A program made the position numbers and the translations under genes. Of a stretch of DNA of 64,000 nucleotides, positions 28,637 to 36,810 are shown piece after piece (position 1 is the stretch's first letter; each line of letters starts with the position of its first letter). The DNA is from Bacteroidia bacterium. Lineage in GTDB: Bacteria > Bacteroidota > Bacteroidia > SpSt-205. Location of the stretch: positions 62,001-126,000 of the forward strand of contig BPGW01000006.1 in NCBI GenBank assembly GCA_026003235.1. The letters are read 5' to 3'. The notes below the pieces were generated by a model. It saw nothing but the letters and a program-made list of their open reading frames with translations. It was not told where the DNA came from and searched no databases.

Positions 28637-29343
28637 AGGTTGTACATGGCCTGGATGGAGAGTTGGTGGGGGCGGAGGGTGGCCCACTGGGGAGGGCACG
28701 GGAGGCCAGCTTGGCGAAGGTTAGCGGCGAGGGTTCGGCGGGGGTGGAGACAAGCTTTTCGTACGAAGTCAGCAAAGGCCGGCCATTCTTCGGGCGGGAC
28801 CTGAGGCGAGCGTTCAAAAGCCACCACGGCGCTCCAGACCCGGGGAGGCGGAGAAAAGGCCCCAGGCGGTACCCGAAACAGTCGCTTGACCCGGTATACA
28901 CTCTGAAAAAGGAGGCCCAACCGGCCCCACGTCCGCTGGCCCGGCTCAGCACAGAGCTTATCCGCTACTTCGGCCTGCACCATGATCACCCCTGCCCGAA
29001 TCCAACTTTGCTTCTCCAGGATGCGAAAAAGCGTCGGGCCAGTGATGCTGTAAGGGAGGTTGCTCACGAAGTAGAACGGCTTGGGGGGCAGGTCCACGGT
29101 GAGAAAGTCTCCCAAAATCCATTCGGCTTTTTCGGCCAAGGGGAGGGCTTTCAGCGTCTGGAGGAGGCGCGCATCAATCTCCACGCCAAGGTAAGGAAAA
29201 GGTTTTTCAAGGAGGTAGCGGGTAAGGTGGCCTTGGCCGGGGCCGACTTCAAGGAGGGTCTCGCCAGGCAAGGGGCTTACGGCTGCGGCTATTTTTTCAG
29301 CATAACTGCGTGCCCTCAGAAAGTGCTGATCAAAGCGCGGCAT
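28603..29343 (-). CDS. rsmA: 16S rRNA dimethyladenosine transferase (KsgA/RsmA)
   Basis: Methylates the two adjacent adenines near the 3' end of 16S rRNA using SAM. Motif [13 protein letters not shown], motif [12 protein letters not shown], motif [12 protein letters not shown] (the NLPY catalytic motif), and the C-terminal domain [15 protein letters not shown]. The N-terminal FDQHFLR is family-typical. 246 residues, no frameshift. The ATG at 29341-29343 overlaps the end of the nuoC gene by 14 bases. Confidence 0.93.
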   Translation of the reverse strand: MPRFDQHFLRARSYAEKIAAAVSPLPGETLLEVGPGQGHLTRYLLEKPFPYLGVEIDARLLQTLKALPLAEKAEWILGDFLTVDLPPKPFYFVSNLPYSITGPTLFRILEKQSWIRAGVIMVQAEVADKLCAEPGQRTWGRLGLLFQSVYRVKRLFRVPPGAFSPPPRVWSAVVAFERSPQVPPEEWPAFADFVRKACLHPRRTLAANLRQAGLPCPPQWATLRPHQLSIQAMYNLWKESSALSSS

Positions 29344-29812
29344 GGGGCGGTTCGTAGCGAAGAGAAATCCCGTGGTAGGCTTCGGGAAACGGGTAGCCTT
29401 TTTGTAGGGGGTGGCCTTCCCAATCGGCAGGCAGGAGGATGCGCCGCAAGTCGGGATGGCCCGTAAAGCGCACGCCCACCAGGTCGTAGGCTTCGCGCTC
29501 CTGCCAAGCGGCGGCAGGCCACACAGAGGCCACCGAAGGCACAGGTTCCTCCATAGGCGTGAGGAAACTCACCGCTATGTCGCTTAGGCAGAGTAGGCTG
29601 CGCAGATCGTAGCGGAGCCGAAAGTAAGGCGGATCGTGCGTGGCCGTTAGCAAGACGAAGTACTCCACTTCTCCTTTTTGCTGGAGGTAGGTAGCTACCT
29701 CCAGCCAGGAAGAAGGGCCTTCAAGCCGAAGGTGCCACTGGCGGTCGGCTCCTTCCAGGGTGCCGTAGGACTTAAGCCCCTCTAAGAAGGATTCGCTCCA
29801 GCGCTTGGACAT
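29330..29812 (-). CDS. nuoC: NADH-quinone oxidoreductase subunit C (lone nuoC)
   Basis: 160 residues. The C-terminal signature of the 30-kDa subunit is clear: [20 protein letters not shown] followed by [20 protein letters not shown]. The N-terminal half has [10 protein letters not shown] and [12 protein letters not shown] as in NuoC. It would join complex I on the cytoplasmic peripheral arm. In most Bacteroidota nuoC sits in the nuo operon; here it lies between dnaA (41-base overlap at the start) and rsmA, with no other nuo gene in the window. A second complete nuo operon elsewhere cannot be excluded. Confidence 0.85.
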   Translation of the reverse strand: MSKRWSESFLEGLKSYGTLEGADRQWHLRLEGPSSWLEVATYLQQKGEVEYFVLLTATHDPPYFRLRYDLRSLLCLSDIAVSFLTPMEEPVPSVASVWPAAAWQEREAYDLVGVRFTGHPDLRRILLPADWEGHPLQKGYPFPEAYHGISLRYEPPHAAL

Positions 29813-31173
29813 GTTCGGCCAGTTCTGGGTCGTTCGGGAGGCGCTCTTCCACCCATTGGCAGCTGTGGAGGATGGTGGTGTGGTCCCGCTTGCCGAAGTG
29901 TTCGCCTAAAGCTTTGAGGGCGTAGCGGGTGTGCTTGCGCGCCAGGAAGACGGCCAGGTGCCGGGCGTAAGCGATTTCTTTTTTGCGGGACTTGCCAGCC
30001 AGCTCCTCAGGGTGGATGCGAAAGTAGTCCGAAACGGTGCGCAGGATTTTTTCCAGGGTCACGGCGCGGGTGCGCAGCGGCTTGAAGCGGCTCACGATTT
30101 CCTTAGCCAGGTCCAACGAAATCTCGCGGCGACGAATGGACGTTTCAGCCAAGAGCTGAATCACAACACCCTCCAAGTCTCGGACATGGCTTTCTACATG
30201 GGAGGCGATGTAAGAAAGAATCTCCTTAGGGATTTCTACGCCTTCTTGCGCCAGCTTATGCTCTAAGATAGCTAAGCGCGTCTCGTAATCGGGGGGAAGG
30301 AGCGGGGCCGCCAAGCCCCAAGCAAAACGCGACACCAGCCGCTCCTCCAGACCTCGTAACTCAGCAGGCGCCGCATCAGCAGTAAGGACGATTTGACGAT
30401 TCTTTTGGTGCAGTTCGTTGAAGATGTGGAAGAAAAATATCCTGCGTACTTTCCCTGCCTATTAGAAACTGCACATCGTCTACAATGAGCAGGTCTACGC
30501 GGTGGATTTTCTGCAGAAATTCGCTAACCTTTTTGTTGCGCACGGCTTCTACATACTCGGTGGTGAAAGCTTCGGAGGTTAGGTAGAGGATCACTTTGTC
30601 TGGGTGGAGCAGGCGTGCGTAATTGCCGATGGCGTGGGCGAGGTGGGTTTTACCTTGGCCTACTTCGCCGTAGAGGAAGAGCGGGTTGAAAGCGGTTTGG
30701 CCGGGCCGCTGGGCTACGGTAAGGGCCGCACTGCGGGCCAGCCGGTTGCATTCCCCCTCTATGAAGTTCTCAAAGGTGTACTTGGGGTTGAGGTTGGTAG
30801 GGAAGGGCTGCGTGCGATGTAGGCCTGGGTAGACCATGGGCGGGGGTAGCTCTTGCGCAGGAAACTGCATGGGTTCAGCGCGAGGGGTCGTTATCACCTG
30901 GTACACCAACCGAGCCTTAGGACCCAAAATCTTGCGTAAGATGGGTACAATAAACCGGGAGAAATGCGCTTCTATGTACTCATAGAAGAAATGGCTGGGC
31001 ACTCGTATCGTCAAAACGCTATCTTGCAAAGCTACTGGTTCAGCGCTGCGCAGGAAGACCTGCACGGGAGCAGGGTTACGGGCAAATTTGTCCTGCAGGG
31101 CCTCAAGACACCGGTTCCACACCTCTTGAGCGGTCAAGGCCGGGTCGCTATTCACGGCTTTAGCGGTGCCCAT
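29772..31173 (-). CDS. dnaA: Chromosomal replication initiator DnaA (one frameshift)
   Basis: Domain [37 protein letters not shown]. Linker residues about 100-130. AAA+ domain: [18 protein letters not shown], Walker [12 protein letters not shown], Walker [20 protein letters not shown], sensor region. C-terminal DNA-binding domain: [15 protein letters not shown], then [20 protein letters not shown] and [12 protein letters not shown] (DnaA-box recognition). About 467 residues. One extra T in a T run near 30435 breaks the frame. Only 75 bases lie between its start and the FHA gene, so no origin region of normal size is here. Confidence 0.93.
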
Positions 31174-31248
31174 ACAGACAAGATGGCTCCTGCGTAGGAT
31201 ACAACGAAGCGCGCTTCCTGCGCCGCTTCAGCTGCCGAAGCCACGGGG

Positions 31249-31674
31249 TCACGGACCTTTGAACACCCATGGCCGAACAAAAAAGTACAAAATAGCCCCC
31301 ACCACGGCCACCGCAATGGCTACGGCAAGAAAGGTGCGAAGGAAATTACGAGGGCTGAGGGGCACTTGCGTAAGTCGGGTAGGGCTATCGCTGCCCCCTG
31401 CGGGAGGGGGAGGATTGCGCAAAATCTCTTCCCAGGGCACTTCGTACGAACCAAAAGTAAGCTTATCCCCGGGCTGGAGCTGGCTCTGGACAATACGCTG
31501 CCCGTTGATAAAGGTGCCATTCTTAGAGCCCATGTCTTGAATTTCCACCATCCCTGAGGCGTGAATCGTGAGTAAGGCATGCCGACCTGAGACTTCGGGG
31601 TGGTTTAGGACGATGTCGCATTCGCTGGAGCGGCCCAGCAAGAAGGTCCTTTTAGGAGGTGAAGAAGCACCCAT
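31249..31674 (-). CDS. FHA-domain protein with C-terminal membrane helix
   Basis: 141 residues. FHA domain, residues about 8-80: FLLGRSSECDIVLNHPEVSG then RHALL (the phosphothreonine-binding GRS...SGRHA pattern) and DMGSKNGTFING. A Pro-rich linker and a single membrane helix (FLRTFLAVAIAVAVVGAILY) follow, so the domain is cytoplasmic and membrane-tethered. It would bind phosphothreonine on a partner. It sits between rpoN and dnaA. A TAAATTTG octamer lies 4 bases before the ATG. Confidence 0.88.
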   Translation of the reverse strand: MGASSPPKRTFLLGRSSECDIVLNHPEVSGRHALLTIHASGMVEIQDMGSKNGTFINGQRIVQSQLQPGDKLTFGSYEVPWEEILRNPPPPAGGSDSPTRLTQVPLSPRNFLRTFLAVAIAVAVVGAILYFFVRPWVFKGP

Positions 31675-31678
31675 GGGG

Positions 31679-31686
31679 CAAATTTA
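31679..31686 (-). promoter_or_regulatory. -7 promoter octamer for the FHA gene
   Basis: TAAATTTG on the minus strand, 4 bases before the FHA ATG and within the intergenic gap after rpoN. Confidence 0.6.
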
Positions 31687-31690
31687 GCAC

Positions 31691-33145
31691 TCAGCTGGCA
31701 GGTAACACACGCCGCGCCCTCGCCGAAGGAATGCCCAGCTGCTGGCGGTACTTGGCTACGGTGCGCCGTTGAATATCAATCCCTCTCTGCCGAAGGATTT
31801 TCGCTATCTTATCGTCTGAATAGGGATTGTGGGGGTCTTCCTGCGCAATGAGCTCCTGCAAGAGCTTCTTTATCGCCTTGTTTGAGATGTCTTTGCCTTC
31901 CGTAGTGCGAAGCCCCTCTGAAAAGAAGTACTTGAGAGGGAAAATACCGCACGGAGTTTGAATATATTTCCTGTTTACAGTTCGGCTAATAGTAGAGATG
32001 TCCATTTTGACAGCTTGGGCAATGTCTTGGAGAATGAGCGGGCGCAGGGCTTTTTCGTCACATCCCCGCAAAAAGAAAGCCCGCTGATGTAGCACAATTT
32101 CCCGAGCGATGCGTAAAAGCGTCTTTTCTCGCTGTTGGAGAAGTTCAATAAACCGTTCTGCGCGCTCAATGCGGTCCTTTAGGTGGCGAATCACTGCAGC
32201 GGTTTCCTCATCCGTTTGCTTCTCGGCATAGGATTCCACGAGTTTTTTGTAAGCTTTGTTCACCCGCAGGCGGATGGGTCGGTAATACATAAGCTCTACC
32301 TCCAGCCGTCCATCCGGTTCGATCCGCAGCAAAAAGTCTGGCGAGACCTGGGGCGCCGTTTCCTCCGTTAGGTTGGCTGCGGGGTTATGATGGAAGAGGC
32401 GAAGCTTTTGAAGCAGGGCTTCCCACTCTTCTTGGCTTAGGCGATATTTTTTTTGGATCTTGCTTAGCTTGCCCGCGGAAAGAAGGGGGTAGTCCTCCGT
32501 AAAAAGTCTCACGAGGAGAGGTTTATGGGGGTCGGTCTCAGGTAAGGCCTGGGCTTGGAGCAGCAAGCACTCTTGGAGGGAACGAGCGGCGATGCCGGGC
32601 GGCTCCAGACGCTGAAGTTTCTGCAAAACGGCTTCCACTTCCTCCACAGAAACAGGGGGGTCCTGGAGGTCCGGCTCGCTGGCCAGGTAGCGGGTCAGCT
32701 TGGGCAAGGGCTCTGCTAAAAATCCTTTTTCGTTCAGGTTGCCAATCAGGTACTCCGCAATTCGCCAAGCGCGCGGACTAAGCTCCAGACTGGGAAGCTG
32801 CGCTATCAAGTGCTCATACAGCGAAGGCGGGGCGCTAAAATTGTAAGGGCCGTAAAAATCTTCGGATTCTGATTCGGTCAAAGCGGAGGAAGTAGCTGGC
32901 TTAGCTCCCTCCTCTTCGTCGGACCCTGAGTTGGGGGTAAAGAGGCCCCCCTGTATAATAGGCCCTTGGGGCAAAGTCAAGGGTATCTCTACTTCAAGCG
33001 CTTCGTTTTTTTCGGCTTCTACTTCAATGGCTTTTTCCAGGTCGCTGTTGGGCACTTCCAGCAGACGCGCCAGTTGAATCTGGTGCAGATTCTGGCGCAG
33101 GAGCTGGCGCTGGACCAATTGAGAACGCAGTTGGGGGGAGGTCAT
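31691..33145 (-). CDS. rpoN: RNA polymerase sigma-54 factor
   Basis: 484 residues. Region I is Gln/Leu-rich (MTSPQLRSQLVQRQLLRQNL), region II acidic (NSGSDEEEGAKPATSSALTE), core-binding domain LPSLELSPRAWRIAEYLIGN, HTH ISTISRTVNRKYIQTPCGIF, and RpoN box RRTVAKYR near the C-terminus recognising the -24 element. Transcription by sigma-54 needs an AAA+ activator, none of which is in this window. The longer frame upstream of the ATG at 33145 runs into truA and is rejected; a TATATTTG octamer lies 10 bases before this ATG. Confidence 0.93.
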   Translation of the reverse strand: MTSPQLRSQLVQRQLLRQNLHQIQLARLLEVPNSDLEKAIEVEAEKNEALEVEIPLTLPQGPIIQGGLFTPNSGSDEEEGAKPATSSALTESESEDFYGPYNFSAPPSLYEHLIAQLPSLELSPRAWRIAEYLIGNLNEKGFLAEPLPKLTRYLASEPDLQDPPVSVEEVEAVLQKLQRLEPPGIAARSLQECLLLQAQALPETDPHKPLLVRLFTEDYPLLSAGKLSKIQKKYRLSQEEWEALLQKLRLFHHNPAANLTEETAPQVSPDFLLRIEPDGRLEVELMYYRPIRLRVNKAYKKLVESYAEKQTDEETAAVIRHLKDRIERAERFIELLQQREKTLLRIAREIVLHQRAFFLRGCDEKALRPLILQDIAQAVKMDISTISRTVNRKYIQTPCGIFPLKYFFSEGLRTTEGKDISNKAIKKLLQELIAQEDPHNPYSDDKIAKILRQRGIDIQRRTVAKYRQQLGIPSARARRVLPAS

Positions 33146-33899
33146 ACCTTTCCAGCAAATATAACGAATCGGGCGGATACGCCACCTCCCAGAAAAAGAG
33201 TCCTTGGGGCGGGGCCAGGTGAAGGCCCCAGCTGCGGTCTTGCTGGATAAGGGCGGCTTGGAAACGCTGCCAAGAAAGCCGGCCTTGGGCCAGACGCACC
33301 TGCGCTCCCACCAGAGCGCGCACCATAGCCCGCAGAAAGCGGTTGGCTTCAACCACGAACTGGTACAAGCCCTCCGTATAGCTCCATTGGGCACGGATTA
33401 CCTTGCAGCGGGTGTGGGGGTAGCGGTTCAGCTCCTTGCCGAAGGCGGCAAAATCGTGTTCTCCGACCAGGAGTGCGGCCGCTTGCTGCAGCATGGTCAG
33501 GTCTAAGGGGGGCTGCGCTTCCAGCGAATAGGCCCGAAGAAAGGGGTTAGGGTAGGTGCGCACCCAGTAGCGGTAGGTGCGGCTGAGCGCGCTATGACGC
33601 GCGTGGAAGCCTGGAGCTGCTTCATACAAGGCCAAGGCCCGAATATCCCCTGGCAGCAGGGCATTCAGTCGGCTTAGGAAGGGCGTGGGCAGGGGTTTGG
33701 CCGTTTCCCAGTGCGCTACTTGGCCCCAGGCGTGCACCCCCGCATCGGTGCGGCCTGCTCCGACTACACGAACCGGCTCCCCAAGGAGGCGCGCCAGGTG
33801 CCCTTCCAGCGTGCCCGCAATCGTGGAGGCGTTGGGCTGGACCTGCCAGCCGGCGTACTTCGTGCCGTCGTAAGCGAGCTTCAGCGCATAGCGCTTCAT
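33024..33899 (-). CDS. truA: tRNA pseudouridine(38-40) synthase TruA
   Basis: Catalytic Asp in VVGAGRTDAGVHAWGQVAH; N-terminus MKRYALKLAYDGTKYAGWQV; RTYRYWV, GEHDFAAFG, EANRFLRAMVRALVGAQV all typical. It modifies U38-40 in the anticodon stem. Start ATG at 33899, overlapping the DUF1460 stop (ATGA). The last 45 or so residues after VAYPPDSLYLLERYD are Ala/Pro-rich, unlike the family, and overlap rpoN by 122 bases; a one-base change near 33150 would end the protein at the rpoN start, so the C-terminus is doubtful. Confidence 0.92.
   Translation of the reverse strand: MKRYALKLAYDGTKYAGWQVQPNASTIAGTLEGHLARLLGEPVRVVGAGRTDAGVHAWGQVAHWETAKPLPTPFLSRLNALLPGDIRALALYEAAPGFHARHSALSRTYRYWVRTYPNPFLRAYSLEAQPPLDLTMLQQAAALLVGEHDFAAFGKELNRYPHTRCKVIRAQWSYTEGLYQFVVEANRFLRAMVRALVGAQVRLAQGRLSWQRFQAALIQQDRSWGLHLAPPQGLFFWEVAYPPDSLYLLERYDLPPTAFSIGPAPAPAPESAPDSTGASAGSAQQRPGKSH
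33156..33163 (-). promoter_or_regulatory. -7 promoter octamer for rpoN
   Basis: TATATTTG on the minus strand, 10 bases before the rpoN ATG, inside the 3' end of truA. Confidence 0.5.
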
Positions 33900-34780
33900 G
33901 GGAAAGGCCGAAAAACCGCAATGCCTGTCACCTTCTCTCGGCGCTTGTCCAGATAGGCGCAGAGATCCTCGCCGGTAACCCACGCTCGGGCTTTGAGGGA
34001 AGCGTGGGCAAAAGTAGCCTTTGTGCCTTCCCAGAAGAATACCCCCACGTGCGAGACATCAAGCCCTTCTTCGGTGGAGACGAAAGCGATGAAGTCCCCA
34101 TCTTGGAGCAAGGGTAGCCATTGCGCCAGCTGGGATGTAGGAATGTAGTAGCGGGGGTAGGCCGAGAGGCGAGCTTCTATTTTGCGGATGTAGGCCCAGT
34201 CGGTGAAGCCGCGGTATTTTTGGGGGTGGCGAGACAAGTAGTGAATGGGGCGAGGGTCGGGTTGGCCCAGGCGCAGCCAGCTTCCCCATCCCCGCTCTTC
34301 CCACACCAGGAAGCTGTGGAGTAGGTAGTGCAGGCGATCTTCCCACCGGCAGGGTGGGATCGTGATGTAGCGCACCTGCGCTAAATACGAGGCGAAAGTT
34401 TCGGGGCTGGGATGGGGGCTTTTGCGATTCAGGTGCAAGGCAAGTAGGTTCTCTACGGCCGTCATGCAATCCATCTGGGAGAGGTTGAGAAGGATTTCGT
34501 GGGCTTGGAGGCCTGTGCCGCCGCTGCCGTAGGGCAGGCCTTCCCAGCTTTTAGCCACCTCTCGCACCCATGTCGGATAAGCTGCCCCTTGTTGGCAGGT
34601 GAGGGCCTTTTGGTAGGCCTCGGAAAAGTTTCCCACTATCCGGTAAGTAAGGGGTAGAGCTAACCCTACGAGCGGCGTGTCAGCGGCCAAGCCCGAGGAA
34701 GGGCGGGCTTGATTAGAAGGGGAGGGTGCCACCAGCAGAAGGGCTCCAGCGGCCCCTATCGCCCAGCTGCTGCGCTTCAT
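33896..34780 (-). CDS. Secreted DUF1460 protein (N-acetylmuramoyl-L-alanine amidase-like)
   Basis: 294 residues with a signal peptide (WAIGAAGALLLVAPSPSN). NlpC/P60-like fold: catalytic Cys in MDCMTAVENLLAL near residue 107, His in LDVSHVGVFFWEG near residue 245; WEGLPYGSGG and RWEDRLHYLLHSF are family features. Characterised members cleave the amide between MurNAc and peptide or accept anhydromuropeptides. It overlaps the upstream PD40 gene and downstream truA by ATGA. No frameshift. Confidence 0.85.
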   Translation of the reverse strand: MKRSSWAIGAAGALLLVAPSPSNQARPSSGLAADTPLVGLALPLTYRIVGNFSEAYQKALTCQQGAAYPTWVREVAKSWEGLPYGSGGTGLQAHEILLNLSQMDCMTAVENLLALHLNRKSPHPSPETFASYLAQVRYITIPPCRWEDRLHYLLHSFLVWEERGWGSWLRLGQPDPRPIHYLSRHPQKYRGFTDWAYIRKIEARLSAYPRYYIPTSQLAQWLPLLQDGDFIAFVSTEEGLDVSHVGVFFWEGTKATFAHASLKARAWVTGEDLCAYLDKRREKVTGIAVFRPFP

Positions 34781-35839
34781 TCCACCCAGTCTGCGATGAA
34801 GAGGTTGGTTTCCCGGGGTTTTTTGCCATTCCGGTTGCTGGCCCAGATAAGCTTTTTGCCATCGGGGGAAAACATAGGGAAAGCGTCAAACTCGGGATCG
34901 AAAGTAACTTGCTCCAGCCCCGTGCCGTCCAGGTTTATCAGGAAGAGGTTGAACTGGCGGCCGCCTTTGTCAAGGGTGTGGTGGTTGCTGGAGAAGAGGA
35001 TTTTTTTGCCGCTGGGGTGGAAAAACGGTGCCCAGTTTGCCCCAGGCAGGTGGGTAACCTGATGAGGCACCAGGGAATCTATGTTCATGACGAAAATCTG
35101 GAGTTCAGAGGGCTCGACCAGGCCTTGAGACAGGAGGGTTTTGTAGGAGTCGGCTTGAGGGGCTTTGGGGCGGCTGGCCCGCCACACGATCGTGCGGGAG
35201 TCAGGCCCGAAGAAAGCTCCCCCATCATAGCCCAGTTCGTGCGTAAGCTGGCGCAAGCTCTGCGTGTCAAAGTCATACAGCCACAGGTCCAAGTCGCCCC
35301 CCCCGCTGCGAGGTGAAAATCAAATAGCGGCCGTCGGGTGAGAGGGTGGCTTCGGCATCGTATCCTTTGTGAGGGAGGAAGGCGGTGAGCGAGTCTGTGC
35401 GGGGGTCGTACACATAGAGGTCGTACTCGTAGAGAGGCCAGGTGTAGCGACCTTGGAGGCGAGGGGGGCGAGGGCAGCTATCCGCCACGCCGTGGGTGGA
35501 AGCGTAAACGATGCGCCCATCACGCAAGAAATAGCTGCAAGTGGTGCGCCCTTTCCCTGTAGAAATGCGTCGATACCGAGGAGGATTGTCCCTCAGCTCC
35601 AACATAAATATTTGGTCGCAGCCTTGCGGATTGATCTCGCTCCAGTCGCTCTGGAAGACGATCTTTTCTCCTGTCGGGTCAAAGTAGCCCTCGGCGTTGT
35701 TCCCGCCGAAGGTGAGCTGACGCACATGTCGGAGGTGCTTCTCGCCTGGGTAAGTGAGAGAAGGGGCGGCTTTTTGGGCAGGGGTAGCGGGGCGCTGCTG
35801 GGCACACGCCACCACCGCCAGAGCCCAGAGGTGTCGCAT
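34777..35839 (-). CDS. PD40 beta-propeller lipoprotein (TolB-like), one frameshift
   Basis: About 353 residues. Starts MRHLWALAVVACAQQRPA with a lipobox-like AVVAC, so probably a lipoprotein of the outer or inner membrane. Repeated PD40 blades: YFDPTGEKIVFQSDW, LSPDGRYLIFTSQRGG, FFGPDSRTIVWRASR, FFHPSGKKILFSSN, MFSPDGKKLIWASNRNGKKP. These domains bind peptides or protein partners. One frame change near 35300. TATCTTTG lies 4 bases before the ATG, the likely promoter for the chain down to rsmA. Function beyond the fold unknown. Confidence 0.82.
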
Positions 35840-35843
35840 AGCT

Positions 35844-35851
35844 CAAAGATA
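35844..35851 (-). promoter_or_regulatory. -7 promoter octamer for the PD40/DUF1460/truA chain
   Basis: TATCTTTG on the minus strand, 4 bases before the PD40 ATG. Confidence 0.65.
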
Positions 35852-35885
35852 CGATGCCCGCTAATAGGATATGGGGAAATTGAAG

Positions 35886-35893
35886 TATCTTCG
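35886..35893 (+). promoter_or_regulatory. -7-like octamer, TTCG variant
   Basis: TATCTTCG, 5 bases before the GTG at 35899. Confidence 0.45.
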
Positions 35894-35898
35894 TAGCA

Positions 35899-36783
35899 GT
35901 GCAGGGGGAGCTGCCTGAGCCTATTCGGAGCCTGGCTGATCTGGAACGGCTCCTGATTGAGTCGCCGGAGTGGCGTGCCCGGCTGCGTTCGCTTTTGCTG
36001 ACGCAGGAACTGGTGGAGCTGCCGCAGCGATTCGAACGGTTCGTACAAGAAGACCACGATCCGCTCAAGGAAACCATGACGGCACTGGCCCGTCAGGTAC
36101 AACGGCTTGCGGAGGAGAATGTCCTTCTCTCGCAGGAAGTGCGCCAGCTCACCCAGCGGGTGAACGACCTGACCCAGCGGGTGAATGACCTGACCCAGCG
36201 GGTGAATGACCTAACCCAGCGGGTGAACGACCTGACCCAGCGGGTGAACGACCTGACGGGGCGGATGGAGCGGGTAGAGGCCCAGATTGCCGCCCTTACT
36301 CGGCAGGTCAAACGCAACACCGACGATATCGCTGAAATGAAAGGTAAGCTGGAGGAAAGCGTAGCCCTGCGGAAAGCCGCAGCTTACTTTGCTCACCTTC
36401 TTCGTAGGCATCGGGCTATGCTTCCCCAAGACCTGCTGGAAGCCATTGACGATGCGTGGGAAGAAGGCCGCCTTACTGACGAGCAGCGCCGTGACCTTCT
36501 CCTCACAGACATGGTGGTCCTTGGGAAGCGGATAGATACCGGCGAGCCTTTCGCTTACGCGGTTGAAGTCTCTTATCGGGTGGAAAAGGAGGATGTCAAG
36601 CGAGCTCATCGGCGTGCCCTCCTGCTTCAGCAGGCCCTTCAAGACCAGGTCAAGGGCACAGGAGCGGCCGTATGGGGGGTGATCTTTTCCGAAGGGGCCC
36701 AGCGTGAACTGGCAACCTTGCAGGTAGAGCCTATCTACGCTCCCCGGGAAGTACCTCCTTCCGACCCGGAGGAGGACCTCTGA
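35899..36783 (+). CDS. Coiled-coil protein with PD-(D/E)XK-like nuclease domain (DUF3782-type)
   Basis: 294 residues. N-terminal helical region, then a heptad-repeat coiled coil (residues about 60-150) with five identical LTQRVND units, then a C-terminal domain with MVVLGKRIDTGEPFAYAVEV (D...G...E-V pattern of the restriction-endonuclease-like fold) and a final VEPIYAPREVP. Such proteins are frequent in thermophiles and cyanobacteria, often in many copies; their role is not known. GTG start set by the octamer upstream. No DNA-modification gene is beside it, so it is not a classical restriction system. Confidence 0.7.
   Translation: MQGELPEPIRSLADLERLLIESPEWRARLRSLLLTQELVELPQRFERFVQEDHDPLKETMTALARQVQRLAEENVLLSQEVRQLTQRVNDLTQRVNDLTQRVNDLTQRVNDLTQRVNDLTGRMERVEAQIAALTRQVKRNTDDIAEMKGKLEESVALRKAAAYFAHLLRRHRAMLPQDLLEAIDDAWEEGRLTDEQRRDLLLTDMVVLGKRIDTGEPFAYAVEVSYRVEKEDVKRAHRRALLLQQALQDQVKGTGAAVWGVIFSEGAQRELATLQVEPIYAPREVPPSDPEEDL
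36151..36255 (+). repeat. Tandem 21-bp repeat, five copies
   Basis: Five direct copies of ACCCAGCGGGTGAACGACCT plus G, differing only in C/T at the Asn codon and G/A at the Leu codon. Each encodes one coiled-coil heptad (T-Q-R-V-N-D-L), so copy number can change without breaking the frame. Not a CRISPR: no spacers. Confidence 0.9.
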
Positions 36784-36798
36784 AAAGAGAGCCTGTTC

Positions 36799-36806
36799 TA
36801 CCTTCG
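36799..36806 (+). promoter_or_regulatory. -7-like octamer, TTCG variant
   Basis: TACCTTCG, 4 bases before the GTG at 36811. Confidence 0.45.
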
Positions 36807-36810
36807 CTGG

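Noticed and set aside
31174-31248. Chromosome origin next to dnaA
   Set aside because: Only 75 bases between dnaA and the FHA gene; no DnaA-box cluster or AT-rich stretch seen, and dnaA here lacks dnaN or rpmH beside it.
33145-33394. N-terminal extension of RpoN
   Set aside because: The extension is antisense-frame coding of truA; RpoN region I begins at the ATG 33145 with a promoter octamer before it.
36151-36255. Possible CRISPR array
   Set aside because: The 21-bp units are contiguous without spacers and code a coiled coil.
35899-36783. Restriction enzyme of a defence system
   Set aside because: No methyltransferase, specificity or toxin gene is adjacent; the nuclease-like domain is only weakly supported.
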